A stretch of 64,000 nucleotides of DNA, from contig JANAVB010015600.1 in assembly GCA_029216955.1 (NCBI GenBank), forward strand, positions 33,411,734 through 33,475,733. The letters run 5' to 3'. Shown one piece after another: positions 55,769-64,000 of the stretch (position 1 is its first letter; every line of letters begins with the position of its first letter). The stretch is from Iris pallida. Its lineage: Eukaryota > Streptophyta > Magnoliopsida > Asparagales > Iridaceae. The notes beneath the pieces were generated by a model. The model did not search any database. It saw only the letters and a program-made list of their open reading frames with translations, and had not been told where the DNA came from. The position numbers and the translations under genes are program-made.

Positions 55769-58700
55769 TGTAACACCCACATTTCTAAAATTAGGATAAT
55801 TTTGAAGTTTTGTATTTATAATCATTTATTAAGGATAATTTATGCATGTTATGATTTTAGATAATTTTTGGCTAGTGTAAAACCATTTAATTTGTTGATT
55901 TGTGAATTGGGGGTTAAACTAGGGAAACCCTAGTTATTCCTTAACCTAGAAGTTTACCATGACCATGTGAGCCTAGCCATAGGCTTAGAACATCAAATTA
56001 GTGATTTTAGCCTAAAAGGGTATTTTGGTAATTTACTAGATTTTATTTGGAATTATGTGTTTTTAATATTATTTAATTATTGTTAGTACCATGATTAGTC
56101 CCTAACCTAGTTTACCCTAATCTAGAGGTTAGCTACTAACCTAGAAGCTTGAGGATAGATATTTAGTCATTGGTTAAAGTAGTGTAAATATCTAGATATT
56201 TACATAATAGATCTTTTCCTTAAAACCCTCAAAAAAATCTCAACTTTGGCACCAAAGTCCTTGCCTTCACCATGAAGGAAGGCCAAGGACACCTCCCTTG
56301 CCATGGCCGGCCAAGGGCACCCCCCTACATTACCCCCTTCCTATATAACCCCATCACATTCATTCATGATCAATTTACATGAATTTAAAACCTAGAAAAT
56401 TCCTTTTTCATCAGACCTCCATAACTTCCTCAAATTTGAACCAAATCACTCCTAGACTTTTACATTGGGTTCCTTCAACCTAGAGGGTGCTAAGGAAGGC
56501 TAGCGAGCTGGACACAAGGACTTGGACACCAACAAGTGAAGAGGACACACCACCCCTCCTTTTCTTAAAAAACTTGAGTTTTCACTCAATAGGTAAATAC
56601 CCATAAACTTAGTTAACATTCTATTTTTTTTCTTTATAAATTCATGCACATAGGTATATCCTAGCTGTGGGATAAGTTTGGTGAAATCTAGGGTTGGTTT
56701 GGTGTCCGTATCGGACACGTATCCTAGAAAAAAACCCATGTTTGATGAAATGCCCCAAAGGTTTTGATTTTGTTAAAATGTAGAACTAATTACATATTCA
56801 CGTAGCCCTAGACTTGTTGTTTACATCTACACTTGACTGAGCACGACACTGTGTCGATTTCGTATCGAAAATCGATAGGGACACACTGTGACAGTGCACG
56901 CACAATGCCCTGCTACCACACTGTTCGTGCACACTGCACAGGGCACTTCGACACGCCAAAATTGGTGTGGACACGGGGGCAGTGTCTGTGCACACTTACC
57001 CAAAATTTTATGACACCTCGTGTCGTATCGAGGGCACGAGGACACGTGCACTGGTCGTGCACTGACAGTGCACGCACGTACGGAGCCGACTTCGCGCGCG
57101 TCGTGTCGCACGGACACGACACTTGGACACCTTATGTTTGTACGAGTGTGTAGCCCAACATGTGGGCTACACGTGGACATGACCACGAGGTCCCACGTGG
57201 CTCGTGTCGTGTCCACGAGACACTTGCATCGCTGCACGACGCTGCACATAACTGCGTGTATCAGTCGAGTTTTCTCGACTGATACGGTGTTCGTACTGTG
57301 TCCTGAGGACACGTGGACACTGTGCAGGCTACCCTACCCCTAGACTAACCCTAGGCGAACTTAGGGACACGAACACAAGACTTCTAGACACGCGTGTCGT
57401 GTCCTAGAGCTAGGTGCACGCGTGCACGACGCGGTGACAGTTCACTGTGTCAGTGTTTACCCGTTTCGGGTTTGAGAGTGGTTGACACTTCGAATCGTAT
57501 CATGGTGTCGTGTCAGACACTTAGGATACTAGAGGACACCTAGGGCTAGTGTTACCAACCTTGGGTTTCGAGCCTTAGCTCGGTTTGGGTCGGGTATTGG
57601 CTTTACCTACTTTCCTATGAATAGTGATTTCTGGGTTCTTAATTTTGGTACTTATGAGTTTCAAAATAAATTTCTAACTAAAATTGTGTAATACATATGC
57701 GTATTTCTGTGTGTATCTATATTGTATATATATGTATATATGTATATGTGTGTTTAGGTGTGTGTCTTAGGGTGTATACATGGGTATATACGTGTGTATA
57801 TACATAGGTATATATATATGTATTTGTGCGTGCGTGTGTGTTTGATTTCTGGGTTCCAGAAATCTGGGAACACCCCCCCTCTCACTGTTAAACACACACA
57901 CACACCATGCCCCCTTGTATCAGTATCACTCTCTCTCTCTCTAATTCACTCTCTCTCATTATTTCCCTCTCTCACTATCTATATATGTTATACATGTTAT
58001 TATATATATATATATATGTGTCATTATATATATATGTGTGTGTGATTTTGAATTATATATAGTGTATACATATATTGATATATATATGTAGTAGATAGAC
58101 TTGTGTATATCTATATATATATAGATTTGTATATATGTGACTTTCTAGATATAGGTTTATATGGAAACCTATATGAAATTAGCCTATGGTCTAAGTTACT
58201 AGCCTATGGCCATTAGGGGCTAACCCTAATTGACCTAATGACCCATGACCTACCTAGTTGACCTAGATTGAACTTGAATTAACCTAGAATGACTAGTTTG
58301 ACTAAACCCTAACTAGTCTGACCATGTTTGACCTAACTTGACTAGTTTGACCTAGTTGACTTTTAGAGTTGACCAGAGTTGACCAAGAGTTGTCTTTTGA
58401 CCAGATTGACCTAGAATCATGTAGTATGCATAGTAAACTTTATTTTTACTATTTAGAATACATTGTGACTTGTGTTGCTCTGATCAGGAGCCAGACACCT
58501 CTCCTCAGACAGCATATTCTCTACAGACATTCATACATCAGGCGAGTACATTCTCTGACCGTTTCATACTTGTTCAGGCTTTACTTTCTCGCTCTAGATT
58601 ACTTTACTTGATGCTGTCACGTTGGTAACACGGATTGGTACTATATGGATCTTTACATGAGATGTTATCCCCCTCGGGAGCATCGGGTACTTCATGTTAC

Positions 58701-59697
58701 GTGCGTTTCACTGTCATCATGTACTCCTATGCTTCCATCATGCATGTGCACTCATGTGATCATGTACTCTCATGATTCACTGAGCCCTCATGTATAACTT
58801 CACGTATACTCATTTATGAGCCTCATGTGAAGTAATGTATAATAACGTAACTTGTCTAGATCCTTGTGTATTGATTGGGGAAACGGGGGAGTAGAAGTAG
58901 ACATGTGAATAATTCCAAAGTAGTGTAATCATGTATAAACTCAGTAGTGTAATTATATATAAATTTTAGCCATTCACATGCCTATCTTGTACTCTACATC
59001 ACTAGCCACTTACAGTTCTCTATATACAGTAGATATTTTCTTTACAGCTATTTCTTTTACAGCGTATGTTTCCTTCAGCACTTCCTGTATTTTACTCTAT
59101 TGCTTGTATCGTATTTCCTAACCTGATATGAACTGTGTGAGATGTATTGTGCTCGTTTCTGTCCTGACTGGACCTGTTGAAAATATTACAGAGGACGAGG
59201 ATGAGGCATGGGTGACTACGTATTATGGAGCAGGACTAGATGACACTTGTGTTGAGGACCTTCAGCAGGATCCACCTGCAGCTGAGGATGTTGCCCCAGT
59301 AGTCTAGGCTAGTTTAGCTAGACAGTCATTTTCTACATTATTATTTTGTCTCATATTCTAAGTTGTATTTTGAGATGTTGAGATGTATAGACACTTAGAC
59401 TTATTTGTATTTTGGGTTGACATTCTGGATGTTATGTATCCTAGACACTTAGACTTATTTCATCTATGCTACTGTTCCCTTTGAGTTACTATCTATCTAT
59501 CTGTCTTTCATTTTTCTACCTTAGATGTGATTGAGACTGTATATTGTTATGTCACCTCCATTCGGAGAGTATAAACTGTATAGGTACCTTTATATTGTTA
59601 GATGATTGACCTAGGACAGCGTTCTACCGCCGATACTGCGGCGTAGGCTGGACGTACCCACGTCTCGTGCCCTTACTCTAGGGTGCGGGTCGTGACA
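55769..59697 (+). repeat. 5' LTR of Gypsy-2 (3.9 kb)
   Basis: TATA box CTATATAA at 56341-56348. Palindrome GTGTCCGTATCGGACAC at about 56702. A GACACG/CGTGTC-rich segment lies at 56850-57560, TG/TA microsatellites at 57680-58140 and a TTGAC cluster at 58230-58415. The end is conserved with Gypsy-1. Internal reading frames of up to 161 codons (56.8-57.3 kb) are products of this repetitive composition. Confidence 0.85.
56341..56348 (+). promoter_or_regulatory. Gypsy-2 LTR TATA box
   Basis: CTATATAA lies in a context matching CTATTTAA at 9793-9800 of the Gypsy-1 LTR, with a similar C-rich upstream stretch in both. Confidence 0.55.
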
Positions 59698-59942
59698 CAT
59701 TTTTAGTGGTGGCCCATGCAGGTCCCGTTTATGTGGTGGTATTCGAACTAGAGTATCGCCACAGCCTGCAGTAGAAAATATGATGTAGTTTCGAGGTACT
59801 CAATCACATTAGGAAAAACTCTTATCTAAATCCCTGATATCTAAATTCTTGCTGATATTGCCTTTCTTTTGAAAATAAATTGTCTCCTTTGACTATATCG
59901 TTTCTTCTCCGTATTGATTTTTCTTGTTGATCTGTCTTCAGG

Positions 59943-62900
59943 ATGGTGGAGACACGATCGCAGCATCTCGGTCCAAGTGACACCACTGAGAGGTCTGCCA
60001 CCTCTCGTCCAGCTCACCAGGACCCGGGGACCACAGCTCCCCTTACTCCAGCTCATGTGGGAGCTTCTGCCACATTTGGGGGTGCACCTCTATCTATTCG
60101 GGGGACCATCCCAGCTACCCCAGACATACCTCACCCGTAGTTTCGTCAGCCACAGTTTCAGCAGCACCAGCCGCAGTTCCAGCCGCCGATGCCATCTGGA
60201 TTAGTGGATGCTGCACAGATATTTGCATATTTTCAGCATTTCCTAGAGATGCAGCAGGCCCAGCAGCAGCGTCAGACGACGGAGTTTACCAGGGGCATAG
60301 ATGAGGTCCATCAGCTGGCTAGAGCGACGGTGGAGAGGTTGGCTGTCCAGCCACAGGGAGGATCGGGACAGCCGCGACAGCAGAGGATTCTGGGCATTCA
60401 GAAGTTCAAGAAGATGAACCCCAGGAACTTCTTGGGGACAGAGGGGATTCGTTATGCTGATGACTGGATTGAGCACATTGAGAAGATTTTTCGACTGGCA
60501 GAGATACCAGCCGGACTCCAGATAGAGGCAGCAGCCAGCCAGATACGAGATCTTGCCCGTACCTGGTATCAGACGGACCCGAGAGTTGGCACTCCAGGAC
60601 AGACATGGGGAGCTTTCAAGGAGCTCTTCAAGGGGAAGTTTTTCCCGGATCAGGCAGTCGGTGCCTTGGAGACCCAGTTCGAGAACCTGGTTCAGGGGAA
60701 CCAGACTGTAGAGGAGTATTCCGGTGAGTTTTGCCGGTTGAGCAGATTTGTGGAGGGCCTTAGCGAGACAGCGAAGGCGAGGAGATTCAGGAAGGGCTTG
60801 GTCAAGGAGGTCAAGTCCTTGACCAAGAGTGACAGGAATGCCACTTTTGAGGAGATTCTGGCAGGTCCGATGGCGGCTGAGGATGATCTTGAGCTGAAGC
60901 TCAAGAGGGGCCGCGACACTCAGAGAGCTGGCAGCAGTGGAGGACAGGCTAAGAGGCCTCATTTTCAGCACCAACAGCAGAGGCCATTCCAGCAGCAGAG
61001 GCCGTTCCAGTAGGTGCAGTAGCAGCCGAGGCACCAGCAGCAGGCACCCAGGCAGCTGGTCGTCAGTTGCACTTTCTGCAAGAAGTAGGGTCATGGATGG
61101 AATGACTACAGAAAGAGGCTTGGCAGGTGTCTACTATGTGGTTCCGGAGACCACCAGCTGAGTGAGTGTCCCATGTCTTTGGGACGACCAGTTCAGGAAG
61201 GCGGAGCCAAGGCTCCGGCAGGACAGCAGAAGGGACCTTTGCCGACTCAGCAGCAGAGGTTCACCCAGCACCAACATCAGGCCAGGGGTGGACAGCAGGG
61301 GCGAGCTTACGCCATGGCAGCAGAGGATGCTGAGGTTACTGGAGAGCTGATAGCAGGTTCTATTTTTCTCGACTCTATTCCAGCTTTTGCATTGTTCGAT
61401 TCTGGGGCTTCCCATAGCTTTGTATCAGTATCTTTTGCGATTAGACATCATGTTATATCTGAATCATTGTCTAGGACTTGCAAGATCACGACTGGGGGTG
61501 GCATTATCCTCGTTCGTGATGTTTACAAGGGACGAAGAGTAGTTTTGGGAGGCCGAGAGTTGGATGTGTGTTTGCTCGTGATGCCACTACCGAACTACGA
61601 TATTGTACTCGGTATGGATTGGTTGAGCAGGCACCATGCCAGCATAAATTGCCGCGGGGGTAGAGTTCTGTTCAGAGCGCCAGATGAGCCAGAGTTTGTA
61701 TATTCCCGACGGCAGGCAGAGCAGACTAGCGGAGTTTTCTGCGGGGTTTCGATTGAGGAGCAGCCAGTTCCACATCCATTGGTAGCTGAGTTCATGGACG
61801 TATTTCCAGAGGAATTGCCTGGGCTTCCACCAGACAGAGACGTTGAGTTCTCGATAGACTTGGTTCCAGGTGCGAAACCGATTTTTCAGCATATCTATCG
61901 AGTGAACAACAGCGAGTTGGTGGAATTGAAGAAGCAGGTGGATGAGTTGCAGGACAAGGGCTTCATCTGCTCTAGTTCTTCACCTTGGGGTGCACCGGTA
62001 CTCTTTGTACCGAAGAAGGATGGGTCGGTACGGATGTGTATCGATTACAGGGCACTCAACAGTCTGACGATCAAGAACAGATATCTACTGCCGCAAATCG
62101 ACGATCTCTTCGATCAGTTGAGCGGAGCCCGGGTATTCTCGAAGATCGATCTGAGGTCAGGCTACCACCAGGTAAAGGTAAAGAGGAAGGATATTCCGAA
62201 GACGGCGTTCAGGATGCGGTACGGCCAGTTCGAGTTTATGGTGATGCCGTTTGGGTTGACTAATGCCCCGACGGTGTTCATGAACTTGATGAACAAGGTA
62301 TTCCACCAGTACTTAGATAAGTTCGTGGTGGTGTTCATCGACGACATCCTGGTATACTCGAAGACAGAAGAGGAGCATGAGGAGCACTTGAGAGTGGTCC
62401 TGGAGACTCTCAGGCAGGAGCAGCTTTACGGCAAGCTCTCGAAGTGCGAGTTCTTCCTGGACAGAGTTGACTTCCTGGGTCATGTGGTGACTGGAGATGG
62501 GATCTCAGTCGACCCAAGGAAGATATCAGCAGTTGAGGCTTGGGCAGCACCGACGTCAGTGGCAGAGATCAGGAGCTTCCTAGGATTGGCAGGCTACTAC
62601 AGAAGATTCGTCCAGGATTTCTTCCGGGTTGCAGAGCCGTTGTCTAGGCTGACCCGAAAGGACGTAGAGTTTGTCTGGTCAGAGGAGTGTCAGGCCGCTT
62701 TCGATGAGTTGAAGAAGCGGTTGACGACAGCCCCGATTCTGACATTGCCATCAGGATCAGGCGGGTTCACTATCTACAGTGACGCCTCGGGAAAAGGTTT
62801 GGGTTGTGTCTTGCAGCAGCATGGGAAGGTGATTGCCTATGCTTCCAGGCAGTTACGTCCCCACGAGAAGAACTACCCTACCCATGATTTAGAGTTGGCG

Positions 62901-64000
62901 ACAGTTATCTTTGCTCTGAAGCTGTGGAAACACTATTTGTATGAAGAGCGCGTGGAGATATTTACATACCACAAGAGCTTGAAATACGTGTTTACGCAGA
63001 AGGAGCTCAACATGAGGTAGCGCAGATGGTTGGAGCTGATGAAGGACTTTGATATTCTGCTGCAGTATCACCCAGGGAAGGCCAACGTGGTTGCCGATGC
63101 TTTAAGCAGATATCCGACAGCTATGTGTTTGACGATGGATCGCCACTTGTTAGCGGACTTGAAGAGCCTTGGGATCGAGGTGATTGTGCCGGGAGTGCAG
63201 ATACAGATGTTGGGCCTCCAGATTCAGTCGAACTTGATTGATAGGATCAAGTCGACTCAGTTCGATGACATTTCTCTATGATGCATCAGGGAGCAGGTCA
63301 GAGCAGGATTTGCGGACGATGAGTTCACTTTTGCAGGGGATGGCGCATTGAGGCACGGTTCCAGACTGTGTGTGCCCAGTGGAGACTTTCGAGAGTAGGT
63401 TATACAGGAGGCCCACCGTTCTCAGTACTCTATACATCCGGGAGCCAACAAGATGTATAGGGATCTGAGAGAGCATGTATGGTGGAGTGGGATGAAGCGC
63501 GAGGTAGCATACTTCGTAGCCAGGCGTTTGATCTGGAAGCAGGTAAAGGCAGAGAGGCAGAGGCCAGGGGGACTGTTACAGCCATTGCCCATTCCGGAGT
63601 GGAAGTGGGAGCACATCACGATGGACTTTGTTTCGGGATTGCCGCGTACTCCAGGAGAGAAGGACGCAATTTGGGTCATCGTCGACATGTTGATCAAATT
63701 GGCCCACTTCTTGCCATTCAAAGTGGGTTTGTCTACCGAGAAGCTATCGGAGATGTATATGCGACAAATAGTCAGACTTCATAGAGTCCCAGTGAGCATT
63801 GTATCGGACCGAGACAGTCGTTTTACTTCACATTTCTGGAGGAGCTTGCATATTAGCTTGGGCACTCAGCTCAAGTTTAATACTGCATACCACCCTTAGA
63901 CAGACGGACAGTCAGAGCGGACCATTCAGACAATGGAGGACATGCTACGGACTTGTGTCCTAGACTTTGGAGGATCTTGGGAAAGTCACCTGTACTTGGT
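59943..64000 (+). pseudogene. Gypsy-2 gag-pol polyprotein, stop-riddled, partial
   Basis: Makes the capsid, protease, reverse transcriptase/RNase H and integrase of a plant Ty3/Gypsy element. Start MVETRSQHLGPSD. Gag core about 60400-60900 (TWGAFKELFKGKFFP, VEEYSGEFCRLSRF). Two knuckles: CTFCKK*GHGWNDY with the last Cys lost, and [14 protein letters not shown] intact. Protease [22 protein letters not shown] and [12 protein letters not shown] intact. RNase [11 protein letters not shown], but TYHKSL replaces TDHKSL (62967-62969). Integrase: the HHCC finger has lost both cysteines (ARRLIWK), and DFVSGLP, SDRDSRFTSHFW and YHP*TDGQSER are readable. Stops: TAG at 60138, 61011, 61020, 61086, 63018, 63396 and 63897; TGA at 63279. 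No frameshift was found. Confidence 0.9.

Larger units (their letters stand above)
55769..64000 (+). mobile_element. Ty3/Gypsy retrotransposon 2, runs off the right edge
   Basis: The 5' LTR is 55769-59697, beginning TGTAACACCC and ending GGGTCGTGACA. After it come an untranslated leader, then gag-pol in one frame from 59943. Order: gag, zinc knuckles, protease, RT, RNase H, integrase. LTR length and gene order fit the Tekay/Del chromovirus type, but the chromodomain and 3' LTR lie outside. The primer-binding site is not obvious; the sequence after the LTR (TTTTTAGTGGTGGCCCATG) is conserved with Gypsy-1. Confidence 0.9.

Noticed and set aside
56827..57312. 161-codon minus-strand and 107-codon plus-strand frames
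   Set aside because: They arise from the GACACG/CGTGTC repeats of the Gypsy-2 LTR.
60243..61094. 283-codon minus-strand frame
   Set aside because: Antisense shadow of gag, whose codon bias leaves the opposite strand open; leucine/serine-rich with no domain.

Overview
The window reads as nuclear DNA from a flowering plant, taken from transposon-dense heterochromatin. The evidence is a set of plant-type mobile elements: a Mutator-like (MULE) transposase, the plant mobile domain (PMD), a TNP2/CACTA transposase, a DUF4283-type LINE, Ty3/Gypsy elements with very long LTRs, non-autonomous LTR elements (LARDs) and many MITEs. I cannot name the species. I find no CRISPR array, rRNA or tRNA gene and no clearly intact host gene. 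The nearest to a host gene is a broken two-exon zinc-knuckle/GRF gene at 44.4-45.2 kb.

Layout. 0-4.5 kb: a decayed MULE transposase (+) tail to tail with a spliced, decayed PMD gene (-), then a GC-rich tandem repeat. 4.5-9.4 kb: mostly AT-rich spacer with a 131-bp tandem duplication, an LTR-like promoter, an A-rich minisatellite and a small MITE. 9,378-20,529: a Ty3/Gypsy element (5-bp TSD ACCCA) interrupted inside gag by a reverse-oriented LARD and deleted on its right side. 20.5-21.1 kb: the LINE 3' fragment that was the Gypsy target. 22,231-30,010: a second, complete reverse-oriented LARD of the same family (TSD ACTGC). 30-36 kb: AT microsatellites, spacer, three MITEs and a second copy of the MITE + LINE target, which is the unoccupied version of the first Gypsy site. 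36-40.2 kb: a LINE with a broken ORF1 and ORF2, two Harbinger-like MITEs inserted with exact 3-bp TSDs, and a 26-base G run. 40-46 kb: AT-rich spacer, a CACTA-like deletion derivative and the GRF pseudogene. 46,016-54,399: a full-length CACTA element with a spliced TNP2 gene and a second transposase gene, inserted in another minus-strand MULE-like pseudogene. 54,568-55,768: one end of a second CACTA element, interrupted at 55,769 by a second long-LTR Gypsy element. That element's 3.9-kb 5' LTR and gag-pol reading frame run off the window end.

How the parts relate. The region is a record of nested insertion: MULE-like gene, then CACTA elements, then Gypsy; LINE plus MITE, then Gypsy, then LARD. 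None of the coding elements is fully intact. The CACTA element is closest, with one TGA in the TNP2 gene, whose product also lacks a DUF4218 segment. The Gypsy gag-pol frame has no frameshift but has eight stops, most at glutamine CAG positions, as expected from C-to-T decay of methylated DNA. No wholly new system is proven. The most interesting unexplained structures are the long hairpins carried by the CACTA element, the hairpin arrays in the LARD leader, and the shared clusters of TTGAC motifs in otherwise unrelated elements.
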